Source: Saururus chinensis (Eukaryota > Streptophyta > Magnoliopsida > Piperales > Saururaceae). Taken from it: a stretch of DNA of 64,000 nucleotides. Of the stretch, positions 37,160-48,744 are shown piece after piece. Positions within the stretch are counted from its first letter, which is position 1; each line of letters opens with the position of its first letter. A program made the position numbers and the translations under genes. The notes beneath the pieces were generated by a model. That model was given only the letters and a program-made list of their open reading frames with translations, was not told where the DNA came from and did no database searches. The stretch lies in NCBI GenBank assembly GCA_035235625.1, contig CP141145.1, positions 7,378,001 through 7,442,000 of the forward strand, in the 5' to 3' direction.

Positions 37160-37975
37160 TCATTTGAGTCTGTGGGATGGAATTTAGCCTTATCTAAAAG
37201 AGCGATCATTGAAATCCTTCACTGACCATTTTAGCTAGGGGATGTGACAGCTGTGGTGGAGTAAGTCAGATCAGCCAATTAACTCACCAGGCATGAAATC
37301 TGGTTTTAGGATAATTGAATTGAATGATTTTATCCATTAACTCACTAATATTTTGCCCGCCAGGAGTCATTAGAGATTTGTTCCCTTAACAGTCCACCAT
37401 GCTTGGACTTCATTCCAAAGTTGGCTCCTGGCTCACTTTGGCGAAACTACTTTGAAAGAGTCTCTTGATTTCAAAGACAATGTGAGATTTCCGTGGATGT
37501 ATATGTGCTTGTGGGGCAGGAAGCCACTAACCACTTAAATTTTCCTCTCATCTTATTTTTCTGGCAGACTGTGATATTTGGAATTACATTTCAAACATAT
37601 GATAGCATTTTCTTTTATTGTAATTTTACTTTCAACACAAGTATTAACTTACAGGGGGTTAGTCAATTAGGATTTGAAATACTGGATTTAAAATATGAGA
37701 TTTTTGAATATAATCCAAATTCTTGGATTTAAACTGCCAAATTTTAAAATATTTGGATACCCAAATCTTATATTACTAGAATCCCGAGATTTGCATTGTT
37801 GATTTCAAAATAATTAACTCCTAAAATTTTTTTTATCTATAATTTTAAAATTTGACAAATCCATAATTTGGAGAGTGAGATGAGATGTTACCTGGCCACA
37901 ATAGTTTATCTGGCAAGGATGGTGGCCTCCGCCAAGCTCTACTCGCCGCATGAAAATGACAACCTCCTCTAAGCT
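37160..37975. other. upstream flank of the beta-galactosidase gene
   Basis: Probable proximal promoter region on the minus strand. AT-rich; no specific binding sites that I can support by eye and no coding potential beyond short chance frames. Confidence 0.4.
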
Positions 37976-37984
37976 ATGAAAGGC

Positions 37985-38965
37985 AGTATCGATCATGGAA
38001 GGCCGTATCGGCCGATACCAATACAGAACAGGGGGCGATACCAGTACAGAACGGGGGACGATATACCCCCACTGTAATTATCAATACGTAACGGTTGTAT
38101 CGACCATACCATATCGATACGGCCGATAGGTATTGATACCGTATTTTAAAAATAATTTTTTATTTAAAAAATTATTTTTTAATTTAAAAAATTAATTTTT
38201 TTATAGTCATCGATACTCTCATCCGTATCGATACAGCCTTCCATGGTATCAATACGGATAATAGTATCAACAATCACAGATACGGGTACGCATCAATGAT
38301 ACGCTTTGTACGCGCCAAAACAGTCGTAAACCCTTTGATATACATAAAAAAATATTATAACTAATAATATATCATTATAATACTTCATTTTAGAAGGTCA
38401 TATAAACTGATACGAGTGCTCTAAAATTATTTTATTTTAAAACCGTACACTTTATTCCCTCTGTCCTCTACAAACTATTATTCCCTCCGCCCCATATTAA
38501 GTGTTCTAAAATTAATTTATTTTAAAATTAAATAAGATATTTAATGAGTCATATGAATATTATTGAGAAACTCATACGGTAGATGTTTAAGTAAATGCAT
38601 AATTGTGGAGCACTATATTTTTTAAAAAATTATGTAAACTATATAGACCCACTTATATTGATATCATATAATTTTTTTAAAAATATTTTTAATATAATAA
38701 AAACATAGTCATTAGAAGAGGTTGGATTAGAATTATATTTTTATTTTTAAGAAAAAAAAATTATTTTTTTTTAAATAAAAAAAATTATTTATTTTTTAAA
38801 TAAAAAAATATATTAAAATATTAGAGTATCGATACGTATCGGCCGTATCGATATCGTATGCCCGATACGGCTGGTACATATAGTGATACATGTAGGGGGC
38901 ATATCACCCCCTGTGCTGTATTGGTATTGACCTCTAGTGCGTATCGACCTTCATTTTCTAGTGCA
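37985..38965. repeat. GTATCG/CGATAC palindrome-rich repeat, possible MITE or MULE remnant
   Basis: Dense GTATCG, CGTATCGGCC and GGCCGATAC words cluster at 37985-38300 and again at 38820-38960, on both sides of an AT-rich core. The two clusters contain each other's complements (for example CCGTATCGGCCGATACC near 38010 and GTATCGGCCGTATCG near 38835). This suggests long degenerate terminal inverted repeats of a non-autonomous DNA element of about 1 kb. No TSD was established and the family was not identified. Confidence 0.45.
38450..38530. repeat. Stowaway-like MITE terminus words
   Basis: ATTCCCTCTGTCCTC and ATTCCCTCCGCCCCATATT, 31 bases apart, resemble the CTCCCTCCGTCCCATATTA terminus of Stowaway (Tc1/mariner) MITEs. 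A matching opposite end was not found, so this is a fragment at most. Confidence 0.35.
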
Positions 38966-40267
38966 TATCGGCCTCCCTTTTCCAGTGCTTCTATTATTTT
39001 ACAATACCACCTCTAGAGGTGGTGTTGTAAAATCTCATTTTTATGTTATAAGTTTCCAGCAAAATCCTCTCAAATCATAATCCTAAGATTTTTAACTAAC
39101 GTTGTATTTCAAATACAAGAATTAATTATTTAACCACTAACACGATATTTAAAATATTATATTTAAAATCTTAATGTAATAACGCTAGATTGTAAATATG
39201 GCATAGAAAATTCTAAACGACTAACATGAAATTTTAAAATACTAGAATTTATTTTCAAATCCTAATTGACTAACCCCTTGTAGAATATGCCTAATCCTCA
39301 TGCAATCTGGTTTTAGATTATTTATATCCTTTTCGTTCTTATTATGGAAATGGAGAAGCGCAATCAACTATATCTTTTTCTTTATAGAACTATAAGGGAA
39401 AAACAATTGGCATTTGTTGTTGGGTCATGGTATGCATTCGACCCATATTGGCCCCCCCCTGTCATGCTGGCTAGGGTGCTGTCTAAGGAGTATAGGGGTC
39501 GCCCCGCAATGTATTACTCGTTGGGACATGTAGCACTTGCATACACACATATTTATGTATTATTCATATGTAGTCATAGGTGTGCAATCATCCATGACAC
39601 ATAAAATGTGTCAATATGCACCCTACTAAACTCTTTTGTCCCTAATTTCGCATTTACCTCATCCCTCCTTACTACAATTTCTTACCCATCCCTCAAGTCT
39701 GTGAATGTACTAGAACACCTTTTTACCCCACTTTTTGCTCTCCTCTCCTTCTTTGGCATCAACCTGGCACAACAACCAATGACCTAGTTTTAGATCCCCT
39801 CCCCTCCCCTCCCCTCCCCCAAATGCAATACCCCTCATCCTTCTTGGTTAATCTGTTTGCTACCCTGATGGTGGTCAAACCTAGCCTGAATTTGGCCAGG
39901 TTGCCTGGCCAAGTTGGGCCTCACCGGCCTAACAAGGACTAGACCGGCGGCCTTTGTCATGAAGAAAATGAACTAATAAAAGGAGGAAGAGAACATTGTT
40001 GTCATCCTTGTCTCCACCATCACCGCTGCCACTCGAGTTGGAAAAAACTATTTTTAGTGTTTAATCATTGGGGGAAGTTTGAGGGAAATGTTGAAGATTG
40101 GATGGGGGAATTGAAGTAAAGTATAAATAATAAAGTTTCCATCTTTTTGGGGACATGATTTTGGTGGGATGAATATAGCCACATTCTTCAACACAATTCT
40201 TTTAGGCCCTGACAGCTATGAAATTGTGTTATAAAAATAGGACTAAACCAGCTGGTCCAACTGAGTT
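38966..40267. other. unassigned intergenic DNA
   Basis: No supported gene. Contains a short CCCCT microsatellite at about 39797-39820. The open frames seen are short and lack domain features. Confidence 0.4.
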
Positions 40268-40667
40268 TGGTAGCTACTCTCGTTTCACCCAAGACTTTTG
40301 CATGCCAAGGCACAATCACAACGAAGGAAAAAGGAAGACAACCGCCAAAAAATTTATTCAGCATAGCAATTTACATTGACAAGGCACGGACCTTGTTCCC
40401 AAACCTAATGCCCTTTCAGCTATCTCACTCATCAGATCCGCCCTTGGCTGAATCCACTATGAGGCCTTACTGAGATCTCATGTCTAGTGCGGCCCTTTAT
40501 TTGAGTGTGCTCTCAGCAATTCTTCCAACTCGCCAATGAAGTGTTTGTTGCTCAATAGTCTTTCGAAACTGTTCCTAAAGCTTTCAATTCACCCTAAGTT
40601 GTTTGAATGCATAATTTAATTAATTCTCCAAGCTGCCATGATGGCCTTATATAAGGAAGGGTTGGGA
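40268..40667 (-). repeat. gypsy element C, left LTR, first piece
   Basis: Collinear with 63110-63505. Shared words include CTTTTGCATGCC, AGGCACAATCACAACGAAGG / AAGCACAATCACAACAAAGG, CTGAGATCTCA and GCCATGATGGCC / CCATGATGCC. It is interrupted at 40668 by solo LTR A and resumes at about 47850. The left border is approximate. Confidence 0.55.
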
Positions 40668-43600
40668 TGTCACACCCCGGCACCCGCCCGACCCGAGCCC
40701 AACCTGGTCCAAGGCCGGTCTAGTGTGCAGGGGTGTCAAGAATTGATTTAACACTTTTGCGGAAGTCTTAGCCTCTCTAATGGGCGATTAACAGATACGG
40801 ATTAGTACACCTTAATGTCTTTTGAGCAAGAGAAATAAGGAAAGTAAAGAGGATAATAAATCTATAATAGATCCCCACACAACCCACATATATAATATTC
40901 GGAGCTAACATGTGGCTCTAATCAGAAAGACTGAAACAAGTCTACAATCATAAGAAATATACATGTATGATAAATAATCATCTACACAAGATGCTCTAGC
41001 ATCATTAAAATATAAATCAAAAAATATTTGAAAGAATCTGTACTTAATCCCATGCATATCCCAGTCGTCCCTCATAAAGGGAATCTTGATCCACTCCACG
41101 TCACACCATGCAGCCCAAAATAATCACAAAAAGAGGGGTGAGTACGAAACTCAGTAAAGTTTGAAAACAATAACATAAATTAAAAAATAATCATGACATG
41201 ACAACATGACAATTCAGATTCATAATTCACATAATATTCCCATTTTTTATCAATTCTCTTAGTAAACCCCTACTTACTCATAAGTAATGATCTAGCATAC
41301 AAATGTCACATATATCATAATCAGGGCATAAATAATCACATTATGACCTAGCATCATCCTACATTAATGGTGATTCTCACCCAATCACATCATGCATAAT
41401 ATCACATATAACCTGCATGAGAAATGTCTCTAGCACCTATTCTGATAATGCATATATATCACATAAATCTGAATGAAAAGTGTCTCTAACACACATTTAA
41501 GATCATACATCTATATCACATAAACTTTCATGTGTAGTGTCTCCAACATACATTTCATATCATGCATTCATATCACCTAAACCTGTAAGAGTAGTGTCTC
41601 TAACACACAATTTAGATCATGCATATGCAATTCTCATTCATTCCATAGCTCATTCACCATGTGCAAGAAGAGTCTAATTAACATGATACTAAATCATGTA
41701 TATAAATCATATTCACATATGTCACATTATCTCTACATAACCTTTGCAATCTTGAGCATAATATAATCTCATACACATGCATTATCAACAAATGGTAAAT
41801 GACTCCATCGAGGAGAGGAATACAATCATTGCCACACAAGTTGGACATAGTCATGGCACACAAGCTAGACATAGTCTGATTTCCACACATTGAAATATAA
41901 AGTGTTTGGGTGTAATCAACCCTTAAGTCTGCTCGCCTTGGGCAATCCTGGTCAAGGATGTCTGAATCTCACACAGAGAACCTAGAGTAAGTGTGTTCGC
42001 CCTGGACATCTCCTACGACGAGGAGAGTGCGAATTCCACACAAAAAATCTAGAACACATGGTAGTTGGTGCAAGAAGGTTTACTACTCTAGATTCTTAGG
42101 GTTCAGATGACTATCTCAAGAAATCTCAACCGCAAGACGACTACACAACTCATCTCCATTCAACTCAACTCAAATCGATTCAACCCAGGGAGTATCCATG
42201 TTCCATGTTGGAACTCAAATTGAAATCAATTTCTTTTGGACCAATCAATTACCAATAAGTCAATGATTTATTAATCCCGCATGCAATCTCACATCATTGC
42301 ATTCAATCGTTCAACATTAGCTAAACATTGGTAAAGTCTTATTCATAAAATCCATTTCGTGATGCATGCAATATGATACATACGTGAGCAATCTCTATGT
42401 GAATTCTAACTCATGGAACGTGCTCCCATCAGCCCCACATGCATCATATCAAGTCATAAATAACAACAATTTTTGATATTTTTTCGATATTTAGGAGTAA
42501 AAATATTAAAAAAAAAACACAAAATGGCCAAAACTGGAGTACTGCTATTCGATCTCAATAATGGCAGATCTAGTTCGTTTTCTCCATTTTGAAAATCAAA
42601 CTAAACCTTCATCAATCCATCATAATCTATCAAATACAACCCCAAACTCCATCATAATCAAATCAAAGCTTCCAAAACATTAAATCTAATCATTATTAAG
42701 AAAAACCCTAAGAAAATACTACTAGAGATTAAGCTTTTATCAAATCACTATTAAAGCTGTCATTTATGGAACCCATCTCAAAATACATCAAATCTTAGAT
42801 CTGAAATCATAGCAAGTTTAAGATCTAAAACCCTTACCTTCCAGCAACTTCTTAGTTCGAAATGGCTCCTTAAACTCCTTCAATACCTACCCTAAACATG
42901 ATTTATATCAATACCTTCGTAAATCCGATTTAAAATATCTAAATCTCTTGAAAAACCTTGGATCTATGGTTTAAGAAACTAAAAAATAAAATTCCCAATA
43001 ATAGGGTTTGAAATAATGATTCAAATCAATAGCTTTATGCTTTGAAAATGAGGTTAAACCATAGGAGAAAAGGCAATTTGAAAAGATTTAAGAAAACCCT
43101 AAGGTATTAAGGAAATATTATGAAAATCATACCTTAATCTCTTTCTCCTTTAGGCAAATGGAGGATTAGGCCTCCTAACTCTAGGTCTCATCTCTTTCCC
43201 AATTGGGAAAGTGGCTGACCCTTTCCTTTTATAGTAAAGGTGTCACACCCCAGCTCTGCTTGACCCGAGCCGAACCCAGTCCAAGGGCCGGTCAATGCTC
43301 GGGGACGACAGAAATTAAACGGTTTAGCATATTGCGGAAGACTTAGTCCCTCATGCGGGCAATTCAACTAATGGAGTAGTGCACCTCACGTCCTTTGAAC
43401 AAGAGAAATAAAGATAAAGAAGATGATAATAAAATATCATAATTCTCACACACAACCCACATCATAATCTCTGGAGCCTACACTTGGCTCGAAATCAAAA
43501 AAGTTTAGAGATGTCTAACAACAACAGATAAACACTGGTAAAATACATAATCCACCAGAGCATGTTCTCAAGTGTCAACAATGAGAACATCAAAAAATAA

Positions 43601-43679
43601 AACACCATCAGAATGTCACAAAAGCTAATCCCATGAGTACCTATGCCAACCATCATATAAGGTGTCTTGCTCATCTACA

Positions 43680-43914
43680 CGTTGCAAGGCACACACAATT
43701 GACCCCTGAAGGTCAAGCATCCTTTGGACCTCTCCTCAAAGTCTATTACCACCTTCTCCCTTAGCTTAGCCTTAAAGGCTTGAGTCTCCTCATCACTTTT
43801 TTGAGCTTTAACTACATCATCAACTATGCTAGAGCTTATGGATAGTTTGGCAATCCAACTACAAGTGACCTCCATAGCTAACTCCGGTTTAAGCTCAATG
43901 GCATCCTCATACAA
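43680..43914 (-). pseudogene. element B integrase N-terminal stub
   Basis: Begins just after RNase H and matches the linker/integrase start of D (SISSSIVDDVV and KSDEETQAFKAKL segments against SISSSVVDDVVE in D). It ends abruptly at the junction with the LTR fragment, so the zinc-binding and catalytic integrase domains are deleted. Confidence 0.75.
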
Positions 43915-43917
43915 TAG

Positions 43918-44360
43918 TCATTCCCAAACACACATACAAGCTATAGAAGTGGCTGATTTTCTACCCAAGGCATTTGCCACCACTTTAGCTTTATTGGGAT
44001 GATAAGAGATAGTGAAATCGTAGTCATTCAAGAACTCTAGCCACCTCTTTTGCCTCATGTTCAAGTCCCTTTGAGTGAATAGATAATTCAAGCTCTTATG
44101 ATCAGTGAATACCTCAAACTTCTCACCATAGAGATAGTGCTGCCAAATCTTCATTGCAAAGACCATGGCCACTAACTCCAAGTCATGAGTGAGATAGTTC
44201 CGCTCATGCACTTTAAGATGTTGAGATGCAAAGCCACCACTTTCCCGTGCTGCATGAGTACACAACCCAAGCCATGAAGTGAAGCATCACTATAGACCAC
44301 GTATCCACCACTCCCGGAAGGCAAAGTCAATACTGGAGCTAAAGTCAATCTAGTCTTCAA
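43918..44360 (-). pseudogene. element B RNase H remnant
   Basis: Gypsy-type RNase H: YSDAS at the start, then [26 protein letters not shown] and [12 protein letters not shown] motifs, ending with a short ALGRKS-like tail. Two frames cover it (44172-44360 and 43918-44265) because of a frameshift near 44220-44240. Confidence 0.85.
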
Positions 44361-44389
44361 CTTTTGGAAGCTCTATTCACAAGCTGAGT

Positions 44390-45900
44390 TCCACTCAAAC
44401 TTCTCATTCTTTCTGGTTAACTTGGTCATAGAACTCCCAACGCTAGAAAAAACCGTCAATGAAACGACTGTAGTACCCAGTAAGTCATAGGAAACTGTAA
44501 ACCTCTGATGCACTCTTTAGCTGCTCCCATTTCAACATGGCTTCAACTTTCGAGGGATTAACTACCACACCATCTTTCAATATAACATGACCAAGGAAAT
44601 GCATCTTCTTAAGCCAAAATTCACACTTGTCAAACTTCACAAAGAGCTAATGCTCCCGTAAAGTTTGCAAGACAACTCTCAAGTGTGCCTCATACTCCTC
44701 TTCGCTAGCCGAATAAATCATAACATCATCCACAAATATAATCACAAATCGATCAAGATAAGGCTGGAATCATCAAATCCATAAATAACGTTGGTGCATT
44801 AGTAAGACCAAATGGCATCACTAGGAACTCATAATACCCATATTGGGTATAAATGCCATCTTCGCCACATCATCAGGATGAATCTGAAGTTGGTGATAAC
44901 TGGATCTCATATCTATCTTAGAAAAGATCTGTGTTCGCTGTAATTGATCAAAACAATCATCAATTCTATGCAAAGGTTACTTGTTTTTTATGGTTACCTA
45001 ATTTAGCATCAAGTAGTCGATACACGACTGAAGAGAACCATCTTTCTTTCGAATAAATAAGACCAGAGTAGTGCCCCTTAACCATATGATTCTGCAACTG
45101 AGTCTTAAGTTCTTTATGTTCGGCTGGAGCCATACAATAAGAAGCCTTAGGAATAGGAGTAGTGCCTAGATTAAGATCAATGCAAAAATTTATTTCCCTC
45201 TTCGGTGACAAACCCATCAAGTCACCAGGGAAGATATCAGAAAATTCCACTACAACATGAACGGAATCTAAGGAAGATAACTCCGTGTTCAGCATCATAA
45301 CACACTTGCACCTCTTCGGTGACAAACCCATCAAGTCACCAGGGAAGATATCAGAAAATTCCACTACAACATGAACGGAATCTAAGGAAGATAACTCCGT
45401 GTTCAGCATCATAACACACTTGCAAGGAAAGCCTCACATCCCATATCAATCCACTTCTTAACCTTAAAGGACAAGACTAAGAACTTGCCACTAGGATGCT
45501 TAACCCCTTGAAAAATAAAAGGTTTAGCTCTTGGCAACTCGAACATCACCTTCCTCCTTCAACAATTTACATGCACATGGAACTTGCACATCATATCCAT
45601 GCTTAGGATTATATCAAAGTCAATCATCAGCAACATAAACAGATCCACATATAGCACATGCCTATTGATCTCCATAATAATCATCTCAATATACTTCTCC
45701 ACCCGAAGTGAAGACGAAGGTGTAGACACTCACAAAGGAACATGTAACAATTTATGAACCACACCTATCTCATGAGCAAAATACAGGGAGACAAAACAAT
45801 GAGAGGAACCAGTATCAAATAGTACTCTAGTATAGTGGGAGGTAATGAGGATCATACCTTCCACCACGCCTGGAGAGTTAGCCGCCTCCTGTGCCGATAT
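44390..45900 (-). pseudogene. element B protease and reverse-transcriptase remnant
   Basis: Minus-strand, collinear with the D pol at 54430-55790. Recognisable are the acidic EFSDIFPGDL segment before RT (45412-45200, duplicated, see separate entry), the PAEHKELKTQL segment and an FVDD-type RT active-site region near 44720-44750. Stops and frameshifts occur throughout. Confidence 0.75.
45197..45424 (-). repeat. 114-bp in-frame tandem duplication in B pol
   Basis: 45197-45310 and 45311-45424 are near-identical tandem copies of a 114-bp segment. On the minus strand it duplicates 38 codons (unit starting MMLNTELSSLDSV) in frame. The matching region of D (about 55270-55380) has a single copy, so it arose in B. 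Confidence 0.9.
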
Positions 45901-47849
45901 AGAAAACACTCTCCCATCAGTAGCCGGCTTCTTCCCTTTGGTGTCGGGCTGCCTGGTTGATGGTCTTGCCTATGGACTCACCTGAGGTGATCCGAAACAT
46001 GCTTAAAACATAAGAATTTCATCAACAATAGATTCAAGATAATCAATGCTAACATGTCTAACCATCAAATGTAATTCCACATATATATTTAAGTATGCTT
46101 CATAAATCCCAACATAAATAGTATACCCTTCCAATAGCTTATTCAATCTCAAAACACTCCACATAAATATTAGAAACAACATTCGGGAGAAAAAATATCG
46201 AAATAAGCATAGGAAATAAAATGCCTAAAAGCTACTATGTAGTTGATTGATCGGCCTGCAAGGCCTTTCAATTGGGCCGATCAATCTGTCCTTAAGCCCA
46301 ATTGATCGCCATAACGCAGGTCTGAGTCTTCTTTTTCCTTTTGAAAACCAAACCGAAACACCATCAATCAAACTTAAAACCCCATTCAAAGCCTCAAACA
46401 TCATTAAAATTTAATCAAACCTTCCAGAATGTTAAATCTACCCATTTTCAATCAAAGCCCTAAGAAATTAATATAAAAGATTGTTTTTACTAATCTACCA
46501 TTAGAGCACTATACATGGAATTCATTCAAGAAAACACATCAAAACCAAGATTTGAAAACACAGTAAGCTTGAGGATTAAACCCATTACCTTTCTCATCTT
46601 TTTGGGTCGGATTAGCTCCTTAATCTCCTCTAAAACCTACCCAAAAATGTGATTTTTGTTACTACCTACCTAAATCTGATTTAGAACTTAAAAATCATTG
46701 GAAAAATCTTAGATCTAGAGCTTTAGGGACTCTAAAATAAAAATTTAAAAGCTAGGGTTTGAAGTAGAGATGCAAATCAGTGACTTAATGGCTTGAAAAC
46801 GAATTGAATCAATGGAGAAGGATGAAATTAGAAAAAGTTTATGAAAAACCCTAATGATTAGGAAAAATTTAAGAAAATTATACCTCTAATCACATTTCCT
46901 CTTAGGGCTAATAGGGATTAGGCTCTTGATTCCCTGGCACAACCCTTCCCCAAATGGGAAAGGGGCTAGCCCTTTCCTTTTATATCAAAGAAAGGGTTTG
47001 GCCTAATTAAAATTGGGGGTGTAAATAAAATTCTTAACTAAAAGAAAGTAATTTATCCATTTAAACCCTAATTAAGACCATAAAAATTCTGAAAAATTTT
47101 CTAATGACTTGTTTTAATGTCAAGGATGTTTTAGACTAAAAACCCTAAATTCAATCGTGGGCCCACAAGGGGGTCCGCCAAACCCTAATTTTTAAAAAAT
47201 TTAAATTTTTTTAAAAATGTCCAAAAATTAACGATTGACTTAAATTTACTTAAAATCAATAAATGTGAAGTTAGTTTTACTTAAAACCTTTAGAAACTAC
47301 CTTTATTTTTAAAAATCATCAAAATCAACTAGAATGACTTAAACCACACGATGACCACACAATGACCATTAAATAAATAAAGAAAATTGAATGCAAACCA
47401 GTTTAAGATAAGAGTCCTTACAAAAGGGGTTACATAACCTAATTAATTAATAGGGTACAAATAGAATTCACTAATAAAAATGGATAAATAAACTATTTAC
47501 ACCCAAATTAAAGTCTAAAAAATTCTAAAATAATTTCTCAAGGTCTTATTTTAATGTTAGGGACATTTAGGATTAAAAATCCTGATTTTGCCAGTGGGGC
47601 ACACAGTGGTCCCACCAACCCTATCTTTTTGAAAAATAGTAAAAATTTCAAAAATTTCTAAAAAATCCTAAATGGCTAAAATTAACTCAAAACTCATAAA
47701 TGTGAAGTTAGTTTTGGTTAAAACCTTTAGTAACTATTTTAAATTTCAAAAATTATTAAAACCAATCAGAATTGGCTTAAACCACATAATGATAATTAAT
47801 TAATATATAAAATTAAAAGTAAATCAGTTCAAGTTAAGGATCCCTTTAA

Positions 47850-48744
47850 TTATAAATTAGGAATCCCGCTTCCCTACACCTTTACAAGTAGGAAACTAGC
47901 CCATAAACTACCCACGACAATCTCTAAGGAGTCGTAACCCAACTAGAAACCTATCTGAGCCCTCCAAGAGTCTGGCCTCATCTAGCATTCTCCTGGATCC
48001 CTACCATGAGTAGAAGTCCTCAGCATGCATGCCTTCTTATCTCCACAAAGCTCTAACACATTCACATCTGGCGAAGAGTTCTTTTACCGCTAGGATTTAG
48101 CCATCTTGAGCAATCAGGCCTTTGTACAACTTCTTGTTTGAGCTTCCTACCTGCCTTAGGCCTCCAAGGAAACTCCTAGTTGCACTAGGAAACATGAACA
48201 AATTAGCAACTATATCCAATGCCTCTCCTACTTCGCGTTAGAGTTTGCCATGAGAGTCTTAGCCTTTCTTGGAACCATCCTAGGTGATGGCGCATGTATC
48301 CTACTCCAAGTAAGACTTATATATGAGTCGGCCAACACTCCAATGTTGTGTTTAGTACTTCATCTTTCCCTTAGTTGTTTGCTTACCAAGCTCAAACTCT
48401 TCTGTCCATTAGCCTATTCAGCGGCTAGGGGTCTAATAGGCCTCACCCAATTAAATCGTTTGACACCCTCACCAAAGCCCAACTTCCCTAGTCCACTGAT
48501 TGAAGCTCTTAAGTCTTCTACCTTGCTAAACACTTCAAGCAAGTAGCCAACACTTCCTATATCTCTATAGCCAAGTATGAATCTCATTCGGCCGAAGTCC
48601 ACTATATCCTTAGTTTGTTTCTAGTAGCACCCACTGCCTCCATCTTTATTACGCCCTTCGCCAACAAGGTACCCACTCAGCTTACCATTCAGCCAAGTAC
48701 GCCTAGCCAAAGTTCGCCTTTAGAAAGATTTGGACGACTCTAGC
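47850..48744 (-). repeat. gypsy element C, left LTR, second piece
   Basis: Collinear with 63520-64000: GGAATCCCGCTTCCCTACACC / GGAATGCCACTTTCCTACCC, TAGGAAACTAGCCCATAAA, CCTAACCCAACTAGAAACC and ACCATCCTAGGTGATGG are shared. Ends where element D is inserted (TSD CTAGC at 48740-48744). The window end stops comparison beyond 48300, so where LTR gives way to internal DNA of C is unknown. Confidence 0.6.

Larger units (their letters stand above)
43241..47422 (-). mobile_element. gypsy element B, internally deleted, nested in LTR A
   Basis: Perfect TSD AAAGG at 43236-43240 and 47423-47427. Starts TGTCACACCCCAG and ends GAGTCCTTACA, the LTR borders of this family. Left LTR piece is 43241 to about 43680. 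Internal pol then runs in minus-strand order from about 45990 (end of gag/protease) down to 43680 (start of integrase). The right LTR piece is about 45990-47422. Most of integrase, chromodomain, gag and large parts of both LTRs are missing, so at least two big deletions occurred. The total is 4.2 kb against about 12-13 kb for relative D. Confidence 0.8.
40668..47850 (-). mobile_element. solo LTR A (long-LTR gypsy family), split by element B
   Basis: Left border TGTCACACCCCGGCAC at 40668. The body, 40668-43240, is collinear with the D LTR (GGTGAGTACGAAACTCAGTAAAG, the ~58-bp repeat area at 41400-41640, CGTGAGCAA near 42382, CCCAATTGGGAAAGTGGC near 43200). At 43240 element B intervenes. The remaining LTR tail resumes at 47428 (GGGGTGTA-like and GTGAAGTTAGTTTTG segments) and ends about 47850 near GGATCCCTTTA. 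Without B the LTR is about 3.0 kb. No internal domain of its own is present. Its outer TSD was not clear. Confidence 0.75.

Noticed and set aside
39797..39820. CCCCT repeat as a telomere-like or G-quadruplex regulatory site
   Set aside because: Only a short microsatellite, not the plant telomere unit TTTAGGG, and not placed near a gene start.
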